The notes under the pieces: model-generated
Database searches by the model: none
What the model was told of the DNA's origin: nothing
The model's input: only the letters and a program-made list of their open reading frames with translations
Shown here: piece after piece, positions 39,226 to 48,204 of the stretch
Position numbering within the stretch: position 1 is the stretch's first letter
Layout: every line of letters starts with the position of its first letter
NCBI RefSeq assembly: GCF_030268225.1
Contig: NZ_BSQG01000004.1
Span: forward strand, 124,001-188,000
DNA: 64,000 bases
Direction: 5' to 3'
From: Nocardiopsis ansamitocini
GTDB lineage: Bacteria; Actinomycetota; Actinomycetes; Streptosporangiales; Streptosporangiaceae
Made by a program: the position numbers and the translations under genes

Positions 39226-39831
39226 TCAGCGGGCGCGTAGCCCGTTGAGAGCGGTCTCGATCACGGTGTCGGCGAACTGTGTGGTGAGCGGGCCCTCGTT
39301 GTGCAGCCAGCGATTGCGCAGTGGCCCCCAGAGCAGTTCGATGGCCACGTCGAGGTCTACATCGGCGGCGAGTTGTCCGGCCTCCTGTGCGCTGCGCAGC
39401 CGCCGGCGTTTGAGCTCTTTGATCGGGTTTTCGAGGCGTTCGGTGTAGTCGGCGGCCAGGGCCGGGTCGAGGAGGATCTCCACGGTCAGGGCGCGCATCG
39501 GCTCGCTGAGACGGGGGTCGTTGAACTCCTCGACGGTGGCATGCAGCACCGTCGTGAGGTCGGCTTCGAGGTTGCCGGTGTCGGGGAGTTCGCTGGGCCG
39601 GTCTCCCTGCCCTTCGCCGAGCATCAGCAGGGCGTCGAACAGTACCGCGCCCTTGGAAGGCCACCATCGGTAGATCGTCTGCTTGCCCGCCCCGGCCCTG
39701 GCTGCGATTCCCTCAACGCTCAAGCGCGCGTATCCGACCTCTGCCACGAGATCGAGCGCGGCGGTGAGGATGGCGCGGCGAGTGCTCTGGTTGCGCCTGG
39801 CCACGTTGGGCGCGTTGCGCTGCGAGGTCAT
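39226..39831 (-). CDS. TetR-family repressor
   Basis: 201 residues from the ATG at 39831; a start at 39843 would add four residues, and neither has a good Shine-Dalgarno. HTH about 17-61 (RRAILTAALDLVAEVGYARL, then AGAGKQTIYRWWPSKGAVLFDAL), and a C-terminal TetR_C domain (DLDVAIELLWGPLRNRWLHNEGPL). Divergent from the SDR gene; two related 19-bp sites lie between, one on the SDR promoter. Confidence 0.9.
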   Translation of the reverse strand: MTSQRNAPNVARRNQSTRRAILTAALDLVAEVGYARLSVEGIAARAGAGKQTIYRWWPSKGAVLFDALLMLGEGQGDRPSELPDTGNLEADLTTVLHATVEEFNDPRLSEPMRALTVEILLDPALAADYTERLENPIKELKRRRLRSAQEAGQLAADVDLDVAIELLWGPLRNRWLHNEGPLTTQFADTVIETALNGLRAR

Positions 39832-39857
39832 GCGGGGGAGCATACCGGAACAATGAG

Positions 39858-39933
39858 ACGAGACGCACCGTCTTGCTTTTGTGGAACAGGGGCGTACAGT
39901 GTGCATTGACAAGCCGAGACGGTTCGTCTCGGA
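39858..39933. promoter_or_regulatory. Two TetR sites (CGAGACG type) and SDR promoter
   Basis: CCGAGACGGTTCGTCTCGG at 39915-39933 has perfect 8-bp arms; a degenerate copy, ACGAGACGCACCGTCTTGC, lies at 39858-39876, 57 bases away. TTGACA (39907-39912) abuts the first site, so repressor binding would occlude the SDR promoter. Confidence 0.75.
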
Positions 39934-39956
39934 ATTGATGCAAAGGAGCCCCGTCC

Positions 39957-40838
39957 ATGACCTCTACCGATTCGTCGACCGACGCGAGCGCCGATCGCGT
40001 CTGGTTCATCACCGGTGCGAGCCGAGGCTTGGGCCGGGCCTTCACCGAAGCCGCTCTGCAAGCGGGCGACCGTGCGGTCGCCGTGGCCCGCACCACCGAG
40101 GACCTGGCACCGCTGTCCGCCGAGTACGGTGCCCGCCTTCTCGTCCTCGGAACGGACGTCACCGACCGGGCCGCGGTCCGCCAGACCGTCGACACCGCGG
40201 CGCGTCACTTCGGCCGCCTCGACATCGTCGTGAACAATGCCGGCTTCCTGGCGATGGGGATGCTGGAGGAGTTCGGCGAGGAGCAGGCCCGCGCCCAGAT
40301 GGAGACCAACTTCTTCGGTGCCCTGTGGGTCAGCCAGGCGGTTCTGCCCTGGTTGCGCGCCCAGGGGTCGGGGCACATCGTGCAGGTCTCCAGTATCGCC
40401 GCGCTGGGCGGCTTCGCGTCGACCGGAATGTACAGCGCCAGCAAGTTCGCGCTGGAGGGGATGAGCGAGGCTCTGGCCGCTGAGGCCGCACCGTTCGGCG
40501 TCAAGGTCACCATTGTCCAACCGGGCGGATACTGGACCGGCCTCTACACCGCCGGGCTGACCGCGACCGAACCACTGGACGCCTATGCGCCGCTGCGCGC
40601 CGAGTTGGAGAAGCGGTTCGCCGAGGAGTCGGTGGACAGCATGCCGGCTCTGGCCGCCGAAGCTCTCATGAAGCTCGTGGACAGCGACGATCCACCGCTG
40701 CGATTGCTCCTGGGCAGCAGGGTCTACGACCTGGCCTTCGACGTCTCGCGCGAACGCATGACGACCTGGGCGGCATGGGAGGAGACCAGCCGGGCCGCCG
40801 AGCAGGCCGTTCCCGCTCCGGAAGGCCACGGTCTCTGA
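39957..40838 (+). CDS. SDR-family oxidoreductase
   Basis: 293 residues. TGASRGLG (19-26), NNAG (93-96), Ser145/146, Tyr159/Lys163 (YSASKFA) and VQPGGYWT. The longer C-terminal part (about 190-293) is typical of SDR proteins annotated as oxidoreductases in TetR-linked pairs. AAGGAG precedes the ATG. Probably a target of the divergent TetR. Substrate unknown. Confidence 0.92.
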   Translation: MTSTDSSTDASADRVWFITGASRGLGRAFTEAALQAGDRAVAVARTTEDLAPLSAEYGARLLVLGTDVTDRAAVRQTVDTAARHFGRLDIVVNNAGFLAMGMLEEFGEEQARAQMETNFFGALWVSQAVLPWLRAQGSGHIVQVSSIAALGGFASTGMYSASKFALEGMSEALAAEAAPFGVKVTIVQPGGYWTGLYTAGLTATEPLDAYAPLRAELEKRFAEESVDSMPALAAEALMKLVDSDDPPLRLLLGSRVYDLAFDVSRERMTTWAAWEETSRAAEQAVPAPEGHGL

Positions 40839-40919
40839 GTCCGACGCCGTTCTTCACAGCGGTGGGCTCGAAGGACATCGCGGAAGAAACGGTTCCGCGA
40901 CAACGGGCACAATGAGGCC

Positions 40920-41870
40920 ATGTTGGGAACCTCCGCGCGGCTGTTGCGTCTTTTGTCCCTGCTCCAGACGTCCCGGGACTGGTCCGGTCCGCAGTTGGCC
41001 GAACGGCTCGGGGTGTCCACCAGGACCATCCGGCACGACGTCGGAAAACTCCGTGAACTGGGTTACCCGGTGGACGCCACTCCCGGCGCGGCCGGGGGAT
41101 ACCGGCTCGGAGCAGGTGCGCAGATGCCCCCGCTGCTGCTCGACGACGAGGAGGCGGTGGCGGTCGCGGTGGGACTGCGTACCGCCGCGGGCGGGACGGT
41201 GGTTGGTATCGAGGAGACATCACTGCGGGCGCTGGCAAAACTGGAGCAGGTGCTGCCCGCCCGGTTGCGCAGCCGGGTCAACGCCCTGCACTCCGCCACG
41301 GTGGCGGTGGCCGCCGAGACCCCGGCCGTGTCCGCCGACGTCCTCGGCACGGTTGCCGCAGCCTGCCGCGACAACGAACGTCTGCGGTTCGACTATCTCG
41401 ATCACGACGGTGCTGCCAGCACCCGCGAAGTGGAACCCCATCGGCTGGTCCACGCCCATCGCCGCTGGTACCTCGCCGCCTGGGACACCGCGCGGCAGGA
41501 CTGGCGGTCCTTCCGGGTGGACCGGATGCTGCTGCGCAGGCCCAACGGGGCCCGGTTCGTCCCGCGTGAGGCACCGGGCGGCGATGTCGCCACCTATGTG
41601 GTCGCCGGCGTGGTCGGCGCGGCGATCCGCTACCGGGCCGTCGTACGGCTGCACGCGTCGGCGGAATCGCTGACCGGGTGGGACCCCGATTGGGGAACCC
41701 TGGAAGCAGTCGACGAGCACTGCTGCCTGCTGCACACGGGCAACGACTCTCCGGAGAGACTGGCCCTCTACCTGGGGATGATCGGGGTCGACTTCGACAT
41801 CGTCGACGCTCCGGGCCTCGCCGACCACCTGCGCGAACTCGGAGCCCGCTATACCCGCGCCGCCGGCTAG
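40920..41870 (+). CDS. WYL-domain transcriptional regulator
   Basis: 316 residues. N-terminal winged helix (RLLRLLSLLQTSRDWSGPQLAERLGVSTRTIRHDVGKLRELGYPV, about 7-51), central WYL domain around RLVHAHRRWYLAAWDTARQDWRSFRVDRML (with W-Y-L at the expected place) and a WCX extension at the C-terminus. WYL proteins bind oligonucleotides or other ligands and often control stress or defence genes, but no defence genes adjoin this one. It follows the SDR gene by 81 bases. Confidence 0.92.
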   Translation: MLGTSARLLRLLSLLQTSRDWSGPQLAERLGVSTRTIRHDVGKLRELGYPVDATPGAAGGYRLGAGAQMPPLLLDDEEAVAVAVGLRTAAGGTVVGIEETSLRALAKLEQVLPARLRSRVNALHSATVAVAAETPAVSADVLGTVAAACRDNERLRFDYLDHDGAASTREVEPHRLVHAHRRWYLAAWDTARQDWRSFRVDRMLLRRPNGARFVPREAPGGDVATYVVAGVVGAAIRYRAVVRLHASAESLTGWDPDWGTLEAVDEHCCLLHTGNDSPERLALYLGMIGVDFDIVDAPGLADHLRELGARYTRAAG

Positions 41871-42053
41871 TACTGCGAAGGGTCGTGCTCGTCGCCCACC
41901 ACCAGGAGCAGCCATCACGTGGGGCCGTCCGCCCTGACGGGAAAGCACGGCGGGAACGCTTGTCGGGGAACACGGGGCGGACATGACGCCGCTCCCGGGG
42001 ACACTCCTATGGAGGTCAGTCGTTCTGCCCGTCCGAGGTTTTCCCGACAGGAG

Positions 42054-42090
42054 GACGGCTCCCCGCAACCCAGGGTTGCGGGGAGCCGTC
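42054..42090. terminator. 17-bp bidirectional hairpin terminator
   Basis: Arms 42054-42069 and 42075-42090 are perfectly complementary (extendable by one pair), loop of 3-5 bases. Lies between the convergent WYL-regulator and protease genes and can serve both. Nothing else is seen in 41871-42185. Confidence 0.85.
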
Positions 42091-42185
42091 GCGATCTCGG
42101 CCCTCAGTCGCCGGACTGCGATCCTGGGCCCCGGTTCCCCAACGGCACCTGCGCGCCGCAACGTTGCCGGGGCCCCAAGCGCGGG

Positions 42186-43013
42186 CTACTTCCCGACCGT
42201 GTCGGCGGCCCAGTCGCCGTACTTGGCCGCTTCGGTGAAGACCCACGGGCCCACGCAGGCCACGTTCTCGTCGTAGTCGCCGTCACGGCTGGTCAAGCCG
42301 ACCAGCTCCCAGTCGCCCTCGCTGCCGCGGATCATGGGGCTGCCCGAGTCGGTCGAGCAGACCTGCGCCTCATCGGTGGGGTGTTCGGAGCACAGCTCGC
42401 CGTCGAGCTCGGCGCATCGGTCGTCGGGCACGATCTCGGTGTCGAGCTGCTGCAGGATCTCGGGCTTGGGCTCCCAGCCCAGCTCGTCGACCACGCCCCA
42501 GCCCAGGGCGCGTACTTCCGTACCCGGTTGCGGCCGGTCCTCGGCGATGCGGATGGGGGTCTGCTCGACCGGGGAGTCCAGCTTCAGCAGTGAGATGTCC
42601 TTGCGCACCAGGATGTTGGAGTTGGGGTAGTCGGGATCGTCGCTGACGTTCTCCATCTCGTAGTCCGGGTGCTGGACGACCTCGGCGACCGTGCGTTCGC
42701 TGCCGCCCTCCCCCAGGTCGTTGCTGCCCACCCGCACGGAGATGCTCTCCGTGTTGAGCAGGTCGAAGTCGGAGCAGTGGGCGGCGGTGAGCACCCACTG
42801 CTCATCGATCAACGAACCTCCGCAGTAGTGCAGGCCCTGGTCGTCGAACAGGGCGGTCACGAACGGGTACTCCTCGGTGGCGTCGACCCCGCCGATGACG
42901 GCTGAGGCGGGCGCGGCCAGCACCATCGTGCCGAGCAGTGAGGTGACTCCCACCGCCCCTGCGACCGCTACCGTTCGGCCTCGCCCGTTCCGGTTCCCGT
43001 GGATGCCGACCAT
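42186..43013 (-). CDS. Secreted trypsin-fold serine protease (S1)
   Basis: 275 residues from the ATG at 43013. A signal peptide (about 1-38, ending PASA) is followed by VIGGVDATEEYPF, the classic activated N-terminus, so no long propeptide is present. Triad: His79 in TAAHC, Asp139 in DISLLKL, Ser223 in TDSGSP. Unusual points: the motif GDSGGP is TDSGSP, so position 193 is Thr and 197 Ser, and the residue at the S1-pocket position 189 reads as Gln, not the Asp of trypsin. Exported, likely a protease of altered specificity or reduced activity. Confidence 0.88.
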   Translation of the reverse strand: MVGIHGNRNGRGRTVAVAGAVGVTSLLGTMVLAAPASAVIGGVDATEEYPFVTALFDDQGLHYCGGSLIDEQWVLTAAHCSDFDLLNTESISVRVGSNDLGEGGSERTVAEVVQHPDYEMENVSDDPDYPNSNILVRKDISLLKLDSPVEQTPIRIAEDRPQPGTEVRALGWGVVDELGWEPKPEILQQLDTEIVPDDRCAELDGELCSEHPTDEAQVCSTDSGSPMIRGSEGDWELVGLTSRDGDYDENVACVGPWVFTEAAKYGDWAADTVGK

Positions 43014-43377
43014 GTCCGTCTCAATCCCTTCGATTGTGCGTGTGACCGCATCGTTGCTTGCCGTCACATACGACCCTAGGGAGCCGGCACCGTGGGGACA
43101 TCGTCCGCGAGAGCCAATCCACCCCCTACAAAAGTCGGCCCCCGCCGGGGTTCCCGAGTTCCCAAGGTCGGTACCGGTGGGTCCGGGTGCCACGGTGTCG
43201 TGGTGTCAGCGCCCCACAACGGCTGGCGGAGGTCCCTGGCCACGGTGGCCACCTCACCAGGTGCGGGAGCAAAAGACGGCAGCGAAACGGCGACGAGGGG
43301 GCCGGTTCCAGCACCGGCCGGTCCTCGACGACGGCGACCGTCAGGACTCCCGTCTCCGACCGAAGCGGTACGTGCGG
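43014..43377. other. Intergenic region, no gene seen
   Basis: 364 bases upstream of the protease gene, downstream of the GNAT gene. No supported coding frame or clear hairpin; it must hold the protease promoter. Confidence 0.45.
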
Positions 43378-43866
43378 TCAGAGACACCGGTGCATGATGT
43401 GCAGCCCCACGTATCCGTGGACAGGATGGTCGAAGCCTTCGGGCAGCGTGCCCAGCACTTCGAAGCCCAGCGAACGCCACAGGTGAACGGCCCGGGTGTT
43501 GGTCGCCACCACAGCGTTGAACTGCATCGCCCGATAACCCTCGATGCGGGCCTGTTCCAGGACGTACTCGCCCAGGGCCCTCCCCACACCGTTCCCTGCA
43601 TGCGCGGGATCGACCATGAAACTCGCGTTGGCGATGTGGGCGGCCGGCCCCATGTGATTGGGGTTCGTCTTGGCGCTCCCGGCGATCGCGCCGTCGTCCG
43701 TCACCGCCACGATCGTCCGTGCGGGCGGCTGCTGGAACCACATCTCCCGGGCCCGCTCCTCACTGGTGTCACGATCCCAGGTGAAGGTCTCGCCAGCGGC
43801 CACGATGGCGCGCAGGAAGGGCCAGATCGAATCCCAGTCGGCAGCGGTCGCCTCTCTGATCAGCAT
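43378..43866 (-). CDS. GNAT N-acetyltransferase
   Basis: 162 residues from the ATG at 43866; the frame is open further upstream without similarity. LIREATAADWDSIWPFLRAIVAAGETFTWDRD, HIANASFMVDPAHAGNGVGRALGEYVLEQA with the acetyl-CoA loop (about 87-104), and AVHLWRSLGFEVLGTLPEGF are characteristic of the phosphinothricin-type/RimI-like GNAT group. Substrate not assignable. No operon partner. Confidence 0.88.
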   Translation of the reverse strand: MLIREATAADWDSIWPFLRAIVAAGETFTWDRDTSEERAREMWFQQPPARTIVAVTDDGAIAGSAKTNPNHMGPAAHIANASFMVDPAHAGNGVGRALGEYVLEQARIEGYRAMQFNAVVATNTRAVHLWRSLGFEVLGTLPEGFDHPVHGYVGLHIMHRCL

Positions 43867-44416
43867 GGTGTCCAGCCTGGCGCACCGGAACGGCTCGGGG
43901 CGAGCGGTTTTCCCGCTCTCCTCGGCGTGGCAGAAAACAGGGTGGCGAGAATTCGGGGTTATTTGGCGTTCTGGCCACTGCCCATGATCATCGGGTGTGA
44001 CTAGCGTCGGATCGCCGGCTACACGGCCTGTACTCGGCCCGCTTCTCCCGAAGCTCCCGCCGGGCGCAGAGCACCCCGCGAGTAGCTGCGTGGCCAGAAG
44101 TTCTTCCCCCGGCCCCATTACGCGCCCGGTCGGGCACTGGCAGGAGGCCCCGGCCAAGGCCGAGGACTGGCGGCACGCGGCCGGCCCCTGTCACGGACGC
44201 GCGGGAACAGGCACATGCCGCACGGGTCAAAGAGCCGCCAATACGGGGTTCCATCAACAACCGTGTCATCAGCCGTGAGACAGAGGTGGTCGCCCTCGTC
44301 AGCCGCCTCGCCGCTCGTCCACCGGCGCGTTTGGCAGATCGGCGGCGCCCGGCGCGGCTCGTAGCGGTCGACGCGGACGCGTCTGCCCTCTCTCCACGGA
44401 AGAGGGAACACCGCTG
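43867..44416. other. Intergenic region, no gene seen
   Basis: 550 bases between the GNAT and HxlR genes, both on the minus strand. Several short frames exist but none has a domain, ribosome-binding site or consistent codon use; possible decayed sequence. Confidence 0.45.
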
Positions 44417-44926
44417 TCACTGCGCAGGCTTGGGGAGACAGGCCGGGCCAGGGACGCTCTCCATGTCATGGGCCTGCACATGATGGCCGTGGTCACAGCG
44501 TGTCTGGGCCTCGACGCGCGCACCGCATCCACGGTGTCGCACCAGGACGGTCGGACCCTCCGGGGCCGCGCGGTAGCGGTCGCCCCACTGAAGGAGCCCC
44601 ATCACAGCCGGCACCAGGTCCATGCCCTTGGGGGTGATCACGTACTTCGGTCGGCTGCGCGAACCTGGCTCCTTGTAGGCCTCGGTTACCAGGATCCCCT
44701 GCTCGACGAGCATTCGGAGCCGCGCGGCGAGGAGGTTGCGAGGACAGCCGAGGACTCGTTCGAAGTCGCTGAAGCGGAACGAGCCGTACCAGACCTCGCG
44801 CAGGATCAGGATCGTCCACTTCTCGCCGACGATCTCCAGAGTCCGCGCGATCGAACAGTTCGACGCGTCCCGGTCGAGCCGAGGGGCCACCGCACTTTCC
44901 ATGCCGGATTCCATCCACGCGTCCAT
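44417..44926 (-). CDS. HxlR-family winged-helix regulator
   Basis: 169 residues. NCSIARTLEIVGEKWTILILREVWYGSFRFSDFERVLGCPRNLLAARLRMLVEQGIL is the HxlR signature (about 23-80), with Cys24 in the redox/electrophile-sensing position common to HxlR/QorR proteins. Further Cys residues lie in the C-terminal tail (RHRGCGARVEAQTRCDHG). Divergent from the quinone-oxidoreductase-like gene with a palindrome between. QorR-type regulators repress qor genes until Cys oxidation, which fits this pair. Confidence 0.92.
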   Translation of the reverse strand: MDAWMESGMESAVAPRLDRDASNCSIARTLEIVGEKWTILILREVWYGSFRFSDFERVLGCPRNLLAARLRMLVEQGILVTEAYKEPGSRSRPKYVITPKGMDLVPAVMGLLQWGDRYRAAPEGPTVLVRHRGCGARVEAQTRCDHGHHVQAHDMESVPGPACLPKPAQ

Positions 44927-44947
44927 GGGGAGAGACTCTACCCGAGG

Positions 44948-44971
44948 CTGAGTTTATTTTTATATACTCAG
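44948..44971. promoter_or_regulatory. HxlR operator candidate
   Basis: CTGAGT (44948-44953) and ACTCAG (44966-44971) flank a 12-base AT-only centre, a strikingly AT-rich spot in the 183-base divergent gap, 22 bases from the HxlR start. Confidence 0.65.
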
Positions 44972-45109
44972 CTAGTGTCGTCGGCGTCGGACGCGTGGCC
45001 TGAGCACGACCCTCGGGGCCGCGCTCGTTCCCTGCCGACACGACTCGCATGCGCGTGCATGAGAGGCATCGACCCATGCTCCGGACATGGACTGAAGAGA
45101 CGGGGCGTC

Positions 45110-46117
45110 ATGCAGGGTTATGTGCTGACCGGGTACGGGAACGCCGATGTGATGCAGATGCGGGAGGTCCCGGAACCAACCGTGGGTCCGGGAGAACTGC
45201 TTATCGACGTGCGCGCCGCAGGCCTGAACCCCCTCGACTCCAAGCTGCGCCGGGGCGGCCTGAAACCACTGCTGGGACTCAAGCTGCCCCGAGTGGCCGG
45301 GAACGAACTGGCCGGAGTCGTGCGGGAGACCGGAGCGGGTGTTACCGGCTTCACCGCTGGGGACCGGGTGTTCGCCAGGGTGACCAAGCTGAGCCTGGGG
45401 GCCTTCGCGCCCCGCGTGGTCGTCCCCGCCGACCTGGCCGCGAAGATGCCCTCCTCCCTCGATTTCACCGACGCCGCGGGGCTGCCGCTGGCGGGTCTCA
45501 CCGCGCTCCAGGCACTGCGCGACGAACTCGACGTGCAGCCGGGACAGCGGGTATTCGTCTCCGGTGGTGCCGGGGGCGTCGGAACGCTCGCCATCCAGCT
45601 CGCCACCTGGATGGGGGCTGAGGTCGCGACGACCGCCTCTGCCCAGGGCGCGGATCTGGTGCGCTCACTGGGCGCGAAGACGATCATCGACTACAAGGAG
45701 CAGAAGTTCGCCGAACACCTACGCGACTACGATGGCGCCCTGGACCTGATCGGTGGTCGGGATCTGACCGACATCTTCACCATCCTCAAGCCGGGGGCCA
45801 AGGTGGTCACCATCGCCGGGACACCCGAGCCCGTCACTGCCCGCAAGGATCTGGGCCGAGGATTCGGGCTTTCCGCGCTGCTGTGGCTTGCGAGCGCGAA
45901 GCTTCGACGCCAGGCTCGGGCCCACCGCGTCGTCTACCGGTTCCTTTTCATGCATCCCAGCGGACCCGACCTCGCCCTGCTGGCCCGCCTTGTCGACGAG
46001 GGTCGCCTGAAGGCCGTCACCGACCGTGTCTTCCCCTTCGAGGAGATCGCTGACGCCTTCGTCCACCTGGACCGGGGCCGGGCCAAAGGCAAGGTCGTCG
46101 TTCGCATGACCACCTGA
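45110..46117 (+). CDS. NADP-dependent quinone oxidoreductase-like protein
   Basis: 335 residues, zinc-free MDR (QOR) type. N-domain MQGYVLTGYGNADVMQMREVPEP and VRAAGLNPLDSKLRRGG; Rossmann motif FVSGGAGGVGTLAIQLA (149-165); C-terminal AKGKVVVRM end. No zinc-ligand Cys cluster. Catalyses NADPH-dependent reduction of quinones or enones. The divergent HxlR/QorR-like gene is the probable redox regulator. Confidence 0.91.
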   Translation: MQGYVLTGYGNADVMQMREVPEPTVGPGELLIDVRAAGLNPLDSKLRRGGLKPLLGLKLPRVAGNELAGVVRETGAGVTGFTAGDRVFARVTKLSLGAFAPRVVVPADLAAKMPSSLDFTDAAGLPLAGLTALQALRDELDVQPGQRVFVSGGAGGVGTLAIQLATWMGAEVATTASAQGADLVRSLGAKTIIDYKEQKFAEHLRDYDGALDLIGGRDLTDIFTILKPGAKVVTIAGTPEPVTARKDLGRGFGLSALLWLASAKLRRQARAHRVVYRFLFMHPSGPDLALLARLVDEGRLKAVTDRVFPFEEIADAFVHLDRGRAKGKVVVRMTT

Positions 46118-46488
46118 TCCCCCTGGAAATCCGGGCGTCACATGGCGCAGAGCGACGGCCCCGAAGCTCCCCACGGGTTGCTTTGCCCCTGGCCGTGACT
46201 TCGGAGAAGTTCCGATCAGCCGTTGAGGACGACGACGGACTCGGCCAGGGGGTGGTGGGGCGTCTGATGGGGGAAGCCGTTCCGCGATGACCTCTTCATG
46301 GACCTGAACATGGAGGACCTGCGCGCCCTGGAACAGGGACGCCGCGCCGTGAGCGCGCGGATCGCCCGACCGGACCCGTCGGCCTGATCCTCACCAAGAA
46401 CAAACGCAAGGCACCCCGCTACGACGCCGACAAGACCCTCAATGCCATCGGCAAGCCCGGAAGGCCCGGGGTAGGCCGAAGAACAAGC
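46118..46488. other. Intergenic region, possible gene remnant
   Basis: 371 bases between convergent genes. A short frame around 46296-46388 reads LFMDLNMEDLRALEQGRRAVSA and a following one is Lys/Arg-rich, suggesting decayed coding sequence, but no family is recognised. Confidence 0.35.
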
Positions 46489-47106
46489 TCAGGCGGCTGG
46501 CCAGTTGCAAAGGGCTGCGTCCGCGACCCGTTGGAGTTCGTCGCGGGTGGCGCCCGCGGCCGCCTGGACTGCGATTCCGTTCGCCATGGTCATGAGGTAG
46601 CGGGCGAGGGTGTCCGGGTCGGTGCCCGCGGGCAGGTCGTCTTCGTCGATGGCGCGTTGGAAGCGGTCACGAAGATGTGCCCGGTTGCCGTCGCGCCACG
46701 CAGCGAGCATGTCGCAAGCGTTCTGTCCGAGGTGGCCTGCGGCCAGGATGCCCTGGACGCCGAGGCATCCGGCCGGACGGCTGTCCTGGGTCGAGGCACG
46801 GACGGAGCCGGTGAGATAGACGGTGGCCACCTCCCGGGCGGTGGGCTCCTGTAGTGCTCGGATGCTGTAGGAGGCAGTGTCCTCGGCGTAACGTTCCACG
46901 GCCTTTCGGAAGAGGTCCTCCTTGTTGCCGAAGGCCGCGTACATGCTGGTCTTGGTGATTCCCATCGCGCGGGTCAGGTCGGTGAGGCTCACGCCGTCGT
47001 AGCCGTGTTCCCAGAAGACGACCATGGCCCGCTGTAGGGCCTCATCGGTGTCGAACCCTCGCGGCCGGCCGATCGGCGCCCTGTGTATATCTTCCACGCT
47101 CCGCAT
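46489..47106 (-). CDS. TetR-family repressor
   Basis: 205 residues (an ATG one codon earlier is equivalent). GRPRGFDTDEALQRAMVVFWEHGYDGVSLTDLTRAMGITKTSMYAAFGNKEDLFRKAVERY (about 13-72) is the HTH of the NemR/AcuR-like TetR group, with Cys116/Cys131 region (RPAGCLGVQG) matching TetR_C_16-type proteins that sense electrophiles. Divergent from the SDR gene; two direct repeats lie between the starts. Confidence 0.92.
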   Translation of the reverse strand: MRSVEDIHRAPIGRPRGFDTDEALQRAMVVFWEHGYDGVSLTDLTRAMGITKTSMYAAFGNKEDLFRKAVERYAEDTASYSIRALQEPTAREVATVYLTGSVRASTQDSRPAGCLGVQGILAAGHLGQNACDMLAAWRDGNRAHLRDRFQRAIDEDDLPAGTDPDTLARYLMTMANGIAVQAAAGATRDELQRVADAALCNWPAA

Positions 47107-47114
47107 CATACCCC

Positions 47115-47161
47115 TTCTGTACCGAGTGGACCGGAAGTGCTACAGTCCATTTCTGTACCGA
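47115..47161. promoter_or_regulatory. Direct-repeat operator candidate TTCTGTACCGA
   Basis: TTCTGTACCGA occurs at 47115-47125 and 47151-47161, 36 bases apart, in the 83-base gap between the divergent TetR and SDR genes. Each copy may be a half- or full site for the repressor. Confidence 0.65.
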
Positions 47162-47189
47162 TCGGAACATAAATAGGGAGAGGTCACTC

Positions 47190-47939
47190 ATGGGAACACT
47201 CGAAGGCAAGACGGCTGTCGTCACAGGCGGCGGAACGCGGGGAATCGGCCGGGCCACCGTTGCGCGGCTGGTGGCCGAGGGGGCGCACGTGTTCATCACC
47301 GGTCGACGTGAGGCCGAGCTGAAGGAGGCGGTCGAGTCCATCGGCTCCGCGGTCGTCGCGGTGCCTGGCGACATCACCGACACGGCCGACCTGGACCGGC
47401 TGTACGACGCGGTACGCGAGCGGGGCCGGGGCCTGGACGTGCTGTTCGCCAATGCGGCCACCGCCTCGTTCGCGACGCTGGAGCAGACCACCGGCGAGGA
47501 CTTCGACCGCGTCTTCGAGGTCAACGTCAAGGGCACGCTCCTGACCGTGCAGAAGGCGCTGCCACTCCTCAACGACGGCGCCTCGGTCATTCTGAACGCC
47601 TCCACGGCCGCCGACCGCGGCACACCGGCGTTCGGCGCATACGCGGCGTCCAAGGCCGCTGTCCGGTCTTTCGCGCGGACCTGGGCCAACGAACTCAACA
47701 GCCGGGGCATTCGCGTCAATGCGGTCTCGCCCGGGCCGATCGACACCTCCGGCATAACCGAACTCGTCGGCGAGGAGGACTCAGCCGCTTTCAAGGCGAA
47801 GCTCGGTGCCGAGGTCGCGATGGGCCGGATCGGGCGCCCGGAGGAGGTCGCCACCGCGGTGGCTTTCCTCGCCTCTGCGGACAGCAGCTACATGATGGGC
47901 GCCAACCTCTACGTCGACGGTGGCGCGAACCAGATCTGA
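47190..47939 (+). CDS. SDR-family oxidoreductase
   Basis: 249 residues, classical SDR: TGGGTRGIG (12-20), Ser138, Tyr151/Lys155 (YAASKAA), SPGPIDTSG, and the C-terminal GANLYVDGGANQI. NNAG reads ANAA. This sub-group is very frequently found beside AcuR/NemR-like TetR genes, as here. GGGAG precedes the ATG by 10 bases. Confidence 0.93.
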   Translation: MGTLEGKTAVVTGGGTRGIGRATVARLVAEGAHVFITGRREAELKEAVESIGSAVVAVPGDITDTADLDRLYDAVRERGRGLDVLFANAATASFATLEQTTGEDFDRVFEVNVKGTLLTVQKALPLLNDGASVILNASTAADRGTPAFGAYAASKAAVRSFARTWANELNSRGIRVNAVSPGPIDTSGITELVGEEDSAAFKAKLGAEVAMGRIGRPEEVATAVAFLASADSSYMMGANLYVDGGANQI

Positions 47940-48167
47940 TGCGGCCGCGCGGCTCGCCTGCCGCTCCGCCCGGGGGATCGATCCCCAGAAGGCGTTCAGG
48001 TACTTCCTGGAGACACCGGGCACAGGAGGATTCGAGCCTTGGTCGCGGAGGCCACGCGGGATGCGGCGGGAGGGCATGTGCCCGGTGGCACGGAGGTACC
48101 GGGCACCGACGAGCGGCGGACGCTCGGGGCACCCCGCCAACCGGTTCTTCAGAGGGAAACCCGTGTT

Positions 48168-48200
48168 GTTCCCTGCCGCCGCGATGCGTCGGCAGGGAAC
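48168..48200. terminator. Bidirectional hairpin terminator
   Basis: Perfect 11-base arms at 48168-48178 and 48190-48200, with a further CGC/GCG pairing inside the loop, between the convergent SDR and methyltransferase genes; it ends 4 bases from the methyltransferase stop. Confidence 0.7.
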
Positions 48201-48204
48201 CCGG

